Of a stretch of 64,000 bases of DNA, positions 11,406-23,460 are shown one piece after another; the stretch's first letter is position 1, and the number at the start of each line of letters is the position of its first letter. The notes under the pieces are model-generated. The model was not told where the DNA came from and did not search any database. It saw only the letters and a program-made list of their open reading frames with translations. Source of the stretch: Liolophura sinensis (taxonomy: Eukaryota > Mollusca > Polyplacophora > Chitonida > Chitonidae); the NCBI RefSeq assembly GCF_032854445.1, contig NC_088306.1, positions 26,323,764-26,387,763 of the forward strand, in the 5' to 3' direction. The position numbers were made by a program, and so were the translations under genes.

Positions 11406-11865
11406 CGGAATGGTCCTGCGCGCGTTGAATCGGCTAGAAAACCCACCAGGGGGCGCTCGTTTCGCTCACCGGTAAAACATCTAATTAAAAGAGCCTGCAC
11501 GCTTTCTATCCAGTCGATGAAAAAAAGCTGGGGGGCCGAAAAAAATTGGAAAGCTATGAAAAATGGAAAAAAATGGTCAAATTTGGTGGTAAATACCACC
11601 CAGTTTGTGATAATACAGAAGGAGGTGATTATGTTGTGATGAGAAGACCAGCGGCGTAGCTATATGCTGCGCAGCCGGGGTTATTTCTCTGCGCGGATGG
11701 AGTTTGTCAGACGTAGGGTACTCTCTCTCCTGTGGATTACTGCGCCACGGTATCCGCAAAAACACGGGAAGAGAAAAATAAATAGAGAGATGAGAAGAGA
11801 CAGACCTGGCCTCACTAAAATAGCTTTGGGAGATGAGAGACCATTTCCAAATTGTCATGGCTAGG
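11400..11865. promoter_or_regulatory. GC-rich island with CTCF-type site
   Basis: A GC- and CpG-richer block containing a full CTCF core motif at 11443-11458 and several CGCG-type words. Open frames on both strands (11402-11599, 11577-11858, 11664-11864) overlap antisense and share no domain. It is best read as a candidate boundary or regulatory element. Confidence 0.5.
11443..11458 (+). promoter_or_regulatory. CTCF-type binding motif
   Basis: CCACCAGGGGGCGCTC matches all 16 positions of the CTCF core CCASYAGRKGGCRSYV. CTCF is a bilaterian insulator and looping protein, so a site here could bound the Zic regulatory domain. Binding is not shown by sequence alone. Confidence 0.5.
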
Positions 11866-12171
11866 TAGCACGTTAGTAGGGTTGGTTGTAGATATGGTAA
11901 AGCTAGCTGCGAGTGGGTGCGAGTCTGACTGATGACGATCTGTTAGATGAAAACTGTATTACCAGCTTAAGTGCCTTCATGGATAGCCATAAAACGGTGA
12001 AAAAAAAAATAAAAGCGAAAAAAGAAAATCCACTTAAAACATAGGGTCTTTAAATTTAATAGCGCATTCATACGTATACTATACGCCCTGTTAAGCGCAT
12101 GTGAGCTTGGGTACATACACATACCGGTATCTATTATGATAGTGTATTTTTGAACTATTAGTGTTCGTTTA
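11866..12171. other. AT-rich non-coding DNA
   Basis: Nothing recognisable beyond poly-A tracts at about 12000-12025. Confidence 0.5.
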
Positions 12172-12308
12172 TGTATTTATTTGATTGGTGTTTTACATCG
12201 TACTCAGGATTATTTCACTTATACGACAACGGTTAACATTAAGGTGGGGGGGGGGGGGGGGACTGTACAGAGCCCTGGGAAACCCATGACCAACTGTCAT
12301 TTTCTTCG
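12172..12308 (-). mobile_element. tRNA-derived SINE (family A), minus-strand copy, 5' truncated
   Basis: Reading plus, the inverse of the family A tail is clear: 'atttatttgattggtgtttt', then 'catcgtactcaggattattt', 'cacttatacgac'. It continues as 'ggttaacattaaggtggg', a 16-G run (12246-12261) and 'gagccctgggaaacccatga', which corresponds to the SINE body. The tRNA head is missing. The copy abuts a second tail in opposite orientation. Confidence 0.5.
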
Positions 12309-12385
12309 CACCATAATGATGGCCGCGGTCGTACATAGATGAAATGTTCTGCAGAATGCCGTACAACGCAAATCAAAGAAATGTG
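12309..12385 (+). mobile_element. SINE family A tail fragment, plus strand
   Basis: 'accataatgatggccgcg', 'gtcgtacatagatgaaat', then 'tgccgtacaacgcaaatcaa' follow the order of the family A 3' end seen intact at 52735-52805. It is in opposite orientation to the adjacent copy at 12172-12308, so together they form an imperfect inverted pair. Confidence 0.5.
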
Positions 12386-13740
12386 CCTAAGTAAACCAGT
12401 AGCATTTTATCTGCAATTGTAAGTGCAAATTACAATTTGCATGTGTCAATTGAAGGAGATAAACTGACTGAGAATGTAAATTTGTGACAAGCACGGTCAA
12501 GATCTGCTGCTAGTTCAGTGATAACAAGAAATCAATTAGACCCATTGCAAAACATACAGATTTTAAGTGCCTGTTCGTGCTTGTGGGTTTTTGTTGTTGT
12601 TTTCTCTCAGACTATATGCAGAAATTTTTTAAAAAATACTCGATTTCATTACACACATTACGTAAAGCTGAGGTCAAAATACGTAACGAGTTTTCTGTCC
12701 GTTATCACTTTTGTTTTTTTTTTTCATTCTTCAGTTCGCGAACAATCTTACCGATGTCATTCAGCCCAGACTGATAACACGCACTTCTAAAAGCTTTTCT
12801 CACATGTACATCACCCATATGACGTAAGAATTCATTAAAAAAGTAATTAGTCGACAGCATGTCCGCATTTATGTAGCCACCGTTTTGTAAAAACACAAAA
12901 ATTGCGTAAGAAAGACACTGACAAGGAGCGCAAAGACGAGGTCACGTGACGGGCCACCCCTGACTAAACGCTCACGTCAGACAGGTTGCTCTCAAAAATG
13001 TCTCACCTTTTCTGACGGTCCGTGTTCGTTTTTTAACATGCATTAATATGTTTGGCAAATATGCGGTAAGTTCACGAACGTTTTATTTTCCGCGTCAGGT
13101 CGAACTCTATACCAACAACAACAGCATGAGCGAATCTCTGATTATTATATGACGTTACTGCCAGTAGTTTAGCAATGCATGCTGGGTGAGGTTGTTTAAT
13201 TAATCCATTAATTAAGAGGTGTTTACATCCTAATCTCGGATTACCGTTAATTCTGAAGGCTAATTTGACACCTTCCTGCAAGCGGCTTTGAGCAACATTA
13301 ACACATGTGACACTTGTGAAATTGTGAAAGATTTATTGGCTTGTATATTTTTATTGCATGATTTACCAGCTAAATTTTTTAAATTTTCTTTAATGCTGTG
13401 CAACATTTAAAGAAATTTTGCTACAAGTTTTGGCTGAAGAATTTGTGCTGTCTGTTCTTGCTACTTTATACTGTATATAGGTGGGTGTACTGTCTTCTAC
13501 ATTTGTAGGAAATGGTTAATTGAATGATTTATACTTAACGTCAAACTTAGAAATTTTCCCTATTCCTTCCCCAGTTGTCTGACAAACCGCCTGACTTAAA
13601 GCTCCAGCAGAATGATATGTAGAAATATGTTGTTGTGTTTTTGTTGTGACTAATCATATGCAACTCCATAATGCTGTGTGCTACTTTATAACATTAGCTC
13701 TTGTTGGAAATTCACGGGATACTCAAGGATGAAACCACGG
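12386..13740. other. Non-coding DNA with a small GC-rich patch
   Basis: Mostly AT-rich. A short CpG-containing patch at 12915-13030 includes gtcacgtgac, a palindromic E-box context. Open frames at 12518-12896 and 13072-13281 have no recognisable domain. Confidence 0.5.
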
Positions 13741-13746
13741 TGAATG

Positions 13747-13984
13747 CAACTGCGTAAGGATTGGATGAAACTGCGCAAGGAATGGGTGAAACTGCGTAAG
13801 GATTGGATGAAACTGCGCAAGGAATGGGTGAAACTGGGTAAGGATTGGGTGAAACTGCGCAAGGAATGCGTGAAACTGCGTAAGGATTGGATGAAACTGC
13901 GCAATGAATGGGTGAAACTGCGTAAGGATTGGATGAAACTGCGCAAGGAATGGGTGAAACTGCGTAAGGATTGGATGAAACTGA
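13747..13984. repeat. 21-bp minisatellite, about 11 units
   Basis: The unit is of the form atgaaactgcgtaaggattgg. Units alternate between 'cgtaaggattggatg' and 'cgcaaggaatgggtg', giving a 42-bp dimer. Because the unit is a multiple of three, frames on both strands stay open (86-115 codons, e.g. LRKDWMKLRKEWVK); these are by-products of the array and not genes. Confidence 0.5.
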
Positions 13985-14800
13985 TGCCGGTACAGTTGAA
14001 ATAAAATCGCGGAATAGCGTGGAGGCATCGGTGAAACTAGGATCCCAGTATGAACGTCATGGCCCTGCAAGTAAAATTCTTACAACCCACGGGAAATTTT
14101 TGAAGAAGATCCGACAGTATGGGTCACATGCAGCAGTGTGCAAGTATAGCATCATAATGCATATCAAAGTAATGGGTAATGCACCTTGCATATCGAAATC
14201 AACTGAAAATCAAGGAAACTCATGGGCAATGTACAAATGATATATCGGATAAAGAACTGAGGAAACCACAGGTATGACAAACCAGAGATACACATGAAGG
14301 AGAGAAGAGAAGAGATTACATGGACGCAGCTCGAAGGAGATCAAAGGAAGCTGCATGTTGCATGCAGGAGAGGCTGACTAGCGGTAATGGTGACAGGTTA
14401 GATACAGTTTGAAAAAAATGAGAGCACCTTTTTGAAGCCTGTTATATCCTGCGAAGAAAACATTTCTCATTTTGAGACGAAATTCAAATGGTGTAACATG
14501 TCGCCTAAAGTGCTGTTACATGTAACATTGGTAAGTACATATATACTGGAGCGGTTGAATATGGTGTTTAATTTTCACCAGCCCTTATTAACAACTCACA
14601 TGTGCAGTATTATTACCTATATGCATATATACATTTGCAGATAACTTAATTAGCACGTTTTAAGTCCACTTGAGGTCAATGTGACCGACATCACAAAACA
14701 TGGCTCCTAGTGAAAAAGAAAAAATTAAACTCATCCATTTGTTTAACATCGCTAAGAACGTGCTATTCTTGTGTTCTACATTGTAACGACGCTTCCTCAA
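13985..14800. other. Non-coding DNA
   Basis: No gene is recognised. The open frames at 13971-14240 and 14432-14644 are short and featureless. Confidence 0.5.
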
Positions 14801-14815
14801 GACGCCACCTGGTGG
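14801..14815 (-). promoter_or_regulatory. CTCF-type binding motif (reverse)
   Basis: On the minus strand CCACCAGGTGGCGTC matches the CTCF core at all but one position (T at an S position). It faces the forward site at 11443, 3.3 kb away, which is the convergent arrangement typical of loop anchors. A loop this small would be unusual, so each site may pair with others outside. Confidence 0.5.
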
Positions 14816-14989
14816 TTAGGGTTTTGTACACAAATATTTGAACCACAGAGAGACACTATTGCGCTATATGGATATGCATTTTCCTTCATGTAGTACTGAA
14901 TATGTAGTAAGTACTGCATTCAGATTGGACATACCAGTTCTTCAGTGTTTATAATATATTGCATTTCTAGTGATTTAAATTCTATCTTT

Positions 14990-15212
14990 TCAATAGCTAA
15001 GACACACGAGGTGCGGTTTCAAATCCGGCCATGGACACTGAATTTTCAGATTCCTAGCTCTCACTGTATGTAAGATATAAGCTGTGGGAAGGTCTGACAA
15101 CAGCCTGCTGATGGTCATGGGTTTCCTGCCCGGTTTCCTCCCACTATAATGCTGGTCGCCGTCGTAAAAGCGAGATAGTTCGGCGTAAAACATCAAATAA
15201 ATAAATAAATAA
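14990..15212 (+). mobile_element. SINE family A, diverged copy
   Basis: The tail is clear: 'cccggtttcctcccactata', 'atgctggtcgccgtcgtaaa', 'cggcgtaaaacatcaaataa' and an AAAT run. Upstream, 'gtgggaaggtctgacaacag' and 'cctgctgatggtcatgggtt' match the body of the full copy at 52564-52805. A B-box-like ggtttcaaatcc is near 15012-15024, but the A box is not convincing. Confidence 0.5.
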
Positions 15213-15219
15213 TTTAATC

Positions 15220-15391
15220 TCACAATATGGTGTGCATCGCATGTGAGAAAGTAATTTCCCAAAAGTTGGTGGTTTTCCCCAGGCACTTCAGTTTCCTCCA
15301 CCCGTAAACCTGACCACCATCGAATAAGTGAAATATTCTTGATTACAAGGCATTAAACAACCATCAAATCAAATCAAATAAATAAACATAA
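15220..15391 (+). mobile_element. SINE family B copy
   Basis: 'gtgagaaagtaatttcccaa', 'gttggtggttttccccaggc', 'acttcagtttcctccacccg', 'gaataagtgaaatattcttg' and 'ggcattaaacaaccatcaaa' followed by an AAAT tail. This family shares the 3' end with family A but has a different middle. It lies directly downstream of a family A copy in the same orientation. Confidence 0.5.
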
Positions 15392-17999
15392 TTGTGCTTT
15401 AATATTTGAAATCATTCTGACTGGACATTCCGGCTTTCGCCATTCTTTCCTCAACAATTAAATTTAAGTCAATGAATATTTGAAATGCTCCCTTATACCT
15501 CTCAACATGTCTGACCCCTCCCTCTACACCCAGTATAATGCTGAATTGTATGCGTTGTAGCTATGTCGCTGGTGTACCTGCAGGTTTTCCAGGGTTTAGG
15601 GACAAGAGTTGTTTTTACCTTGTATTTACAGACAGCATGCTGTTCCAGGCGGGAGCGAAAACACAAACCTGGCCAAGCATGCAGGCGGTGTAACATGTAT
15701 ACGTCTAGAGCTTCGAGGAGGAAAACAGCCCTATATGAACTCCACTTCTGCCACCCTTATCTCACACGTATATATACTGCATTTTGTTTCCGAAAGATAA
15801 CTTTAATGTCGAAAGTAAAACAATACCATTTCGTCAAGGATACACTCGCCACGATATGGTTGACATATTGTCAACGTGCATGATGTTAAGCCAGTATCGC
15901 CCCTGCATAAAGGGATGTGCAGTATAACTGTCGTATATAATTTTAAAAAAAAAACATTTTTGATATTTGCATAAGCATTTACAATATTCATGTTCGTATA
16001 TTTCAGCTATGGAGAAGAATTACAAAGGTACCTTGTCCTGTGTAAAAATGCTAACACAAGGAGTATCCAATTATTTTACCCATTATACTGCTTATGTGAC
16101 TGTTTATGGTTATATTCTTCTTACTAATTTCAATTAGTGACCAATATAACGGACACACAAAAATTTAAATATGAATATATTGTATTATTATTGTTATTAT
16201 TATTATTATTATTATTATCATCTCTGTAATATATTCGTGGAAATGTTCAGCTTTGCATCAAAGTCGTCGAATATTCTGACAGACTGAAACTGAAAAAAAA
16301 TTAAATATAATATATGTTCAGTACTTCTGCATCTTATATGTCATCAAAATCGCCTTGTGCATGGATGTTTTGGGTTGACTTAGCGTAACAAATGAACACC
16401 CACTGTTGTGAAGTATATTGCACCAGTTGAATGTATGTGAAGAATGTGTTGTAAAACTGTGGAACGCATGTCGACAGAGGAAAAGCGTAAATGCTGCAGA
16501 GATAAAATGTGAATGGGCGAGACCTGTATTTTTGTAAAGACATAAGGATAAATGACTGAAACTAGATATTCCCTTATCTCGCTAATTAATTATCAAAGCG
16601 GCTTAATACGCAAAATTAGTCCTGTATTTTATGACTGGCCAGCTATGGCTTTAGCGTGTATATGCAAACTTACGACAGCCACAGCCTGTTTTTATTACGT
16701 TTTTCTTACACCATATAAGCGTGCTGAAAAAGCCAGGAAGCTGTTGCTATGTATAATCTCCAGGTGTCATGGCGGTTGTAGAACCTCGTCAATTCCAGGC
16801 GACAAACAGGTACAGTTTCACGTACTAAAACCTGTTGCAGATGGCGCCCAGGTTGGTGAAGTCTGGTGTTGGACAGGATTAAAGTCGTCATTGTTCTAGG
16901 CGGGTCGTTGTTAGGTCGACCATTGTGGACCATCGCCACTCTGACCACAGCTGGCGTAAGTGAGAAAAAGTGGCGCAGTCCTGACCCTTGGCATCTGGAC
17001 TTGGCCCAACCCATACGCGTTCAAAACTAGATTTTCTAAACATACGCGCATTTGACACTGATTAAAAAGAGTTAATGGCACTATTAGACGGCAATTGTTC
17101 TAGTAAAAAGAGTTTCTAAAAAGACGGCATTAGGTTAATGGCATGTCCGCCAGCTTTAGATACCAGTTGGTCATCTCCTCAAAATAACCGGACGATCCCC
17201 CCAGAGACCTAGCTGAATACAATTTTATAGAGCAATTTTTCTTTTACTAACTTAGTGAAAATTTAAGGTCTCAATATTATTTTGTGCATATGATAATTTA
17301 GGTTCAAACTTTTATGTATTTTTCTTCAATTAACAATTGTTAAAAACTTCTAATTTTAAAGCAAGTAGTCTCGAATATAAGCGTTTAAATTACTTAAAAT
17401 TTGGACGTAAATACTGCCTGTGTGAAATTAGCCCATGTTTACTGAAGAAAATATTACTTCATATCTGCTGATGTTTTCGGTAATTTCACTGAATTTTTGA
17501 GTTTCATATACACATTATGCATCTTGCTCACAAAAATCTGATTTACTGTGTGTAGTGTCACGTTTTTGGTATACTTTAAACACTGTCAGATCAAAATGTA
17601 ACCCAGCCTTTGACCCATGGCTGCGTATGTGCCAGTGTGTTAATCTGTAAAATGCTTGTCGTTGAACAGGCTTTTTGTTGTTGTTGACTTGCAACAAAAT
17701 CGTTTCGTAGCAATGCGGTTTCATTTAACACTTTTAACTCGCCACGCGCAAATATCCGATATTTGAAATATGTCCAGTGTTTTAAGCGAATCATGCATTT
17801 GTTAAACCACAGCGTGAAACGTTCAGAAACAATGTGTACAGTGAAGTGTTCACGTCGCATTTGTCGGGTTTTGCACAGAACGGCAAGGCGGCCAAGAGCT
17901 CACGCGCAACAAAAGAGGCATACGAATGCACAGTATGCTCTTGTGTGTGAGTGTGTAGCAAGGGTTTTGCATTGAGCTTTCTCACGTCTCACTAAAGTC
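15392..17999. other. Non-coding DNA with a (TTA)n tract
   Basis: Intergenic. A (TTA)n microsatellite is at about 16187-16219. A GC-richer patch at 16740-17000 carries overlapping plus (16552-16899) and minus (16706-17014) frames with no known domain; frames at 17515-17985 likewise. No exon structure is supported. Confidence 0.5.
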
Positions 18000-18190
18000 A
18001 CGTTCGGAGTCGAGATACCGCGTGACAAGTGGATTTGTCTGCTTACGGCAATCCGACATACCCCAGCTGTGAACACGTTCTCAGTGTGAGCGCGGGCCTG
18101 GGTGAGAGCAGGCTGTCAAAATAATTAAGGATTATTGTCTAAGCCCACATAAAGCTCATGTCCCCCAACAGCGGATTACAACAGCGATGA
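18000..18190. promoter_or_regulatory. Candidate cis-regulatory element with homeodomain/SOX-type cluster
   Basis: A GC-richer, repeat-free block. Within 18121-18140 a TAATTA homeodomain core (18122-18127), a K50-type GGATTA (18129-18134) and an ATTGT SOX core overlap. More GATTA words follow at about 18174 and 18188. Enhancer status is inferred from motif density. Confidence 0.5.
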
Positions 18191-20515
18191 TTACGCTTTT
18201 TTTTTTTGGTCTTATAATATAGCACTACGTATGTAATCCACTGGTTCCACTGGGTGGTAGCTGGCTACTGTTTAAATATAGAAATATTCGACACAGAATC
18301 ACCACGCAATGTTAGCAAAATAACTCTCACATTAATTCCGACTTGCCTGATGAAAATTTTATGCGTGTATTGTATATGTGTATCTAGGAAAATGTCATGT
18401 CATCGTAGAAATACCAGTCTGTGCTTAGTCGGATATGTTTAGATTTTATTTATTGGTATTTTAAATAACTGTCTTTCCGCTAGAATATCTTCCTAAATGT
18501 TTGTGAGGGAAAATGCAATGGCATTTAACAGCTTTTAATTTTTAACGCCTCCCTCACTCTACAAAATCCAATACTTTTTGTTTCTTTTTTCAAGAAAAAA
18601 TAATAAAGACATCTGTATAGAATACAGAATACAGGTAACTCTCGTTCATATTCATTGATAGAGGCAAAATAGCATTTACTGGAAACATTGGTTTCAATGC
18701 AGTGAATATTGCCTGACCGGTCACGCATCTCTATGAAATATATCTGGTCACTTTAATTTTTGTTTTTGGTTTCAATCATTATTGTTTTCTTTTGATTGTT
18801 CTTTGTAAGGTTTTCGCTCATCATGATTAAGCAGTATCAACTGACATATACACTCAGCATCCACTTGAAAAGTACTCAACGAAACACACCGATTCAAAAT
18901 ATTAACCGTTCTAAAGAAAACCAAAGGTATCTTGACATACCCTTAGCCAGAAACTGCCACACGAAACATATTTTTTTGAAATTAATTAAACTGTGACTTT
19001 CACTTAATATACAATGTAAATGTACCACTGGAAAGCAGCCACAAAGTCTTTGTCATCGGTATCAAAACGAACTTTTTACCGTCTAATTTTTCAATTAAGT
19101 ACAATCATGTACGCCTTTAAAGATGAAAGATGTTCATTTATCAAGCTGGTTACACCAGTCTGATGCTACCGGGCTTATTTCAGGCCTCCAACATCAGAAG
19201 AAAAGAGAATCATATTCAATTACGGAATATCAGAAAAGGTTCGTGCGAGATCTATTAGTGTTGAAAAGTGCTCGCGCTTTGTATGCACTCATATTCATTT
19301 GGCAAACATTTTATGGATTTAATAATTAGAACAGCGAGACAATGTTCCTGTTGATATCTTTTGCGGATACGTAGAGTTTCTATCGTTTTTATCGATTGGT
19401 AATGTTGATAATCGACCTTCTTTGTAAGACAGTGGATGTTTTATGTATTTAAAGCTTATTTATGTTCATGTTTTCTCAGAAAGTAGATTTAATCCGACTT
19501 CGATTTTAAACGTGCATGATATTTCCATACATGCGACATACGCGACAAGTTCATTCCATTATACAGGTATAATAAAATTCGATATACATATATACAATGT
19601 AAGCTTTTCAAATTATTGTCTGTTATAAATGAACTGAAAAAATAATAGAGCACTGCACAAGTGTTATTTAGGCCAGTTCATTTTAACCAATACATTTCGG
19701 TAAATTAAAACGCCAATCAATGCTTTAATTTATCACATGTATAAGCTTTTACTACATAATTAAAAATCAAATGTAAAAATCTTACGGTCACAGAATCGCA
19801 CATTTTTTGTGTAACGATTTTTAATATATTTTTTATCTTTGATGGTGACATTATAAGTTGTTTAATGTGAAATCATTATTCATTCGCATCAATTATATAT
19901 TGTATTTGATAGAACAACCTAATATTGACGACATTCGCTTCGATGTATTTCTAATTAGCTTAACTTGAAAAGCTCGAATGTGTCATGAATTAAACCCCAA
20001 TTCAGACATCGGAATGCTTTTCGCCTGCTTCCTGGTACACGTGTTAGTTTAGCGGATCGAATCGGCACGCGACAACGTCGTTGTTCATGAACTTTCAAAC
20101 AACAACAACGTGTCAATGTATGAGCTAAACACACAATCCTCTTTGCGAGACAAATTACTAAAAGCCATTCATAATATGGACCTAATTTCTCCAAAGAAGT
20201 AGAAATCTACGGGAGTCCCATGAGATTAATCTTCTTGTTGATCGGGTGTTTGTTCAACCGGCAACAGTCTGTCCTGCAAGCGCTAGTTGATCTTGACACT
20301 ATCAAACCGGTTCCATTTTAACAGGTCATAACAGACATGCATTTATAACATAAAATATAATTTTTCGCAATTTGATTTGTGAGTATTTATTATTCAACGT
20401 CTTCAATCATTGTTTCCGATCAAATGTTGTGCAATGAAATAGAATGTCCTCAGGCAGTGGAAAACATCAACATCGCGAATTGAGGCAACGCTAGAAAAAA
20501 TAGTGAAAAGTTAAA
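18191..20515. other. AT-rich non-coding DNA
   Basis: No gene is recognised. Open frames (18254-18442, 18525-18728, 18796-18996, 19123-19329, 19443-19628, 19955-20194) are short and lack domains. Confidence 0.5.
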
Positions 20516-20517
20516 GT

Positions 20518-20564
20518 ATATATAATTCTATATATATATATAATTATATATAATTCTATATATA

Positions 20565-20652
<88 letters not shown>
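20518..20652. repeat. (TA)n microsatellite with interspersed taattc words
   Basis: The left part mixes 'tataattctatatata' units, the right part is pure TA. No flanking inverted-repeat arms are seen here, unlike the 10-kb block. Confidence 0.5.
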
Positions 20653-20654
<2 letters not shown>

Positions 20655-20874
20655 GGAATTCCAATTGTTGGACAACCTGAAAATGTTGTTATTGATCGAT
20701 TGATTAATTAACCTCCTAAAGCTGGATTAAGTGATTGATTTTCCTATACTTTGGAAGCACCTGTTCCACCTGCCCCTAAACAGAACTTCCGAAACGTTTA
20801 TTAATAAAACAGCGGTAGAATACGTCGATTTAAGAATTAATATTCTGACATCATAACTTGGCCACGTCGAAAAG

Positions 20875-20957
20875 GGAATATTGCAATATCACATGGACAA
20901 TGGAATTTTGCAAGATCACGTGGACAAGAGAGTTTCACGAGACCACGTGGACAACGA
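20875..20957. repeat. 27-bp tandem repeat, three units
   Basis: Three successive 27-bp units begin gaatattgcaatatcac, gaattttgcaagatcac and gagtttcacgagaccac, each closing with a 'catggacaa' or 'cgtggacaa' segment. The array falls within a featureless 85-codon frame. Confidence 0.5.
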
Positions 20958-21079
20958 TTATAAAGAGTCTTAATTACGACTTAACACACAAACAAACCAG
21001 AACACGCAGAAACAATACTTTCTTGTGTCATGCGGGACTGGACATATTCTCTGAACCATACTGCGAACTCCCAGGCAGC

Positions 21080-21300
21080 GTAACATTCAATAGCCTGCAA
21101 ATGATAGGACCCTGAGCTATGGGGTCTGAGGTTCGAATATAGCTTTCGTACTTTATTCATAATGTTTTCCAGTATACCTGGTGGAAAGCGATGGTTTCTC
21201 TGGGCACTGTGTTTTCATTAAGCAGTAAATAACGTAACCATCGTCGTATAAGTGAAACATTCTCGTTTACAGAGTTTGATCACCAATCAAATTAATGAAG
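21080..21300 (+). mobile_element. SINE family B, old diverged copy
   Basis: A B-box-like gaggttcgaata (21129-21140), then 'ggtttctctgggcactgtgt', 'cgtcgtataagtgaaacatt' and 'gatcaccaatcaaattaatg' reproduce the SINE order with heavy divergence. The A box is not resolvable. Confidence 0.5.
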
Positions 21301-22975
21301 ACATTAATACGCTTTCTGGTAATGTTTCTTGTATATACCACTTATGTTTACTTCTCGACATACTTCACACGCAACACTTGTGCATTAAAAACAAAACAAA
21401 AGACAAAAAAAAAAACACAAGAAGAGTGTGATAGGAAATAACTCACAGCTCTGATCCCACACACATATGTGACATTAGGACGAATGTTTTAAACAAACGT
21501 GCAACTATTTACCATTTTATAATAAGCTGAATTCTCAACAATTGGCAATAGACGTCAGAACCTAAGCATTCATATATGGGGCCATTTGAACAGGTTGTCA
21601 AAACTAAGAACTAAAACATTTTATAAAAAACTCACGATTTAGCTGCGGGAAAATGTACAGCTACAGTTTATCTGAGACAAATACAAAAAAACTTTCAATT
21701 TACATCATAGGCTTTTAGCACATTGAAGGAAAGTACGATTTTTGTTCCGTAACTTCCCTGTCGAAAAAAAGGTTTTGACCTAAATATTCATTTCCCTGCT
21801 ATAAAATAATGAATAAACATGTAGGACTATAGTTAATAAAGTGTAACAAAGGTAGGAGTATACGCTTGTACAGTAAAAGGAATAACACGTTTTACTTAAA
21901 GTGATAATTTGTTTCAAGTCCACGTCAAATCACAGCTTCCGGTTGGTCATGTAGTTTCTTACGGGTATCAGATTAGATTAATGAATCGGAGAGAAGAAAA
22001 AAAAACACCGCAAAGACTTTCATCTACCTCATTGTATAGTTGAACACTTATATATATGCACTAAAAGAAGAGATATGGACGCTCTGTGAGGGGTAGAAGG
22101 CAGAGGAGAGGGGGTCAAACCGCATGTATGTTTATTGTTTTCATGCCTTGCACTATATTATTTGACACACACATGCTTTTGTGCAGCTACAAAGAAACGA
22201 ATACAACATAGACAAAGGCCTTGTGCGTAAAAACCCCAAAGGTACAACCTGAGGCTAACACTGAAAAGCCAAACCGAATGAAGCTATATGCATCAGGCAC
22301 ACCTTTACATCTTTTAGTTTTTCAAAACTTTCCGTCGTTTGAGTTGAAACATTTCATTGTTCTTTTTTTAGAGCGACCACAAGCAACAATATCGGAAGAC
22401 GGTGTTGTTGTTATTTTTGTTGTCAGGGAGGGACTGCCTTTTGTTCTTGATGGTGGGTGGGATGAATTTTTGAAACGGGCATGCTTCGCAGCTTAAGATC
22501 TAACAATGGCAAGTGTTTCTTGACTTATTATTTCTTGACTTTACGTCACACTCAAATGTCCACTTAATTGGTGACAATCCTCATAGTATTATACAAGGAG
22601 GAACCCGAGAAGGGCAACTGGTAAAACCGAGAAGAGCAACTAAGGAAAGAAAGAAGGACCCCTCAGGAAAAGGGCCTGAAAGGAAACCACCGAACCTCGC
22701 CAGACACGGCCACTTCCGGTGCCTAGCCACTGATGAGTTGCTAATCAGAGATGCGCCCACACAATTTATCATTTTCGTTTTTGGTAATTCTTTAAAAGCT
22801 TTATGTCTAGGAATATTCAAAGAAGATTGTTTTGGTTAAAGGATAGGACATTATCGCTATAAACCAAGGAACGTGTTACTAAGCTCAGTCACTTCTGACA
22901 CCGAACTTTTATTTCATAGACAGAACCATGCAAACCATATTGTTTGGAATCAAATGACCGTGACCTAAACACTTC
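21301..22975. other. Non-coding DNA
   Basis: Intergenic, AT-rich until about 22570. The 22570-22780 part is purine- and GC-richer, with antisense-overlapping frames (22513-22839 plus, 22581-22820 minus) and no domain. A run of similar 'gagaagggcaact/gagaagagcaact' words at about 22607-22642 suggests local slippage. Confidence 0.5.
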
Positions 22976-22979
22976 CGCT

Positions 22980-23460
22980 AAGACAGACACAAAATCTCGT
23001 CTGCCCGACTGACACGTCACGAGACACCCGGATTGTTATCTGCGGGGACCCCAAAAGGTTTGCCAAAGAGACACACAATGCCTAACGGGTCGAATTATGT
23101 TCCATGGGCGCGGATTTTCCTCGAAAATACAAACAGGGGTTTAGAAGTGCCGGCGATGAATTTGTCTTAAAGTTAGCAGCTCGGATTAGCCATTCGTTTA
23201 TACGTCTGTCAATTAATTTTCAAATAAAGCTGGACACCCGGTAGATATTGGGAGGATAGTGTAACGCACTCGCCTGCCAAAACGACCAGCGTCATGTTTA
23301 CCGCAGTGAAACTGACAACTGTACTGAAGGAGCAGACGACAATTAAATTAGACCCCATCGCGAGTTCGCAGCGGGGCGGGGGAAACACACTATTTATTCG
23401 CCCGTCTATCACTGGACAGTTGATATGGACATCTGACAAAATGTTTACGCGGACTGAAAC
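22980..23460. promoter_or_regulatory. Candidate cis-regulatory element
   Basis: A GC- and CpG-richer repeat-free block flanked by AT-rich DNA. It contains GGATTA (23183-23188) and AATTAATT (23211-23218) homeodomain-type words and a G-rich patch (ggggcgggggaaa, about 23374). Overlapping frames on both strands carry no domain. Confidence 0.5.
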
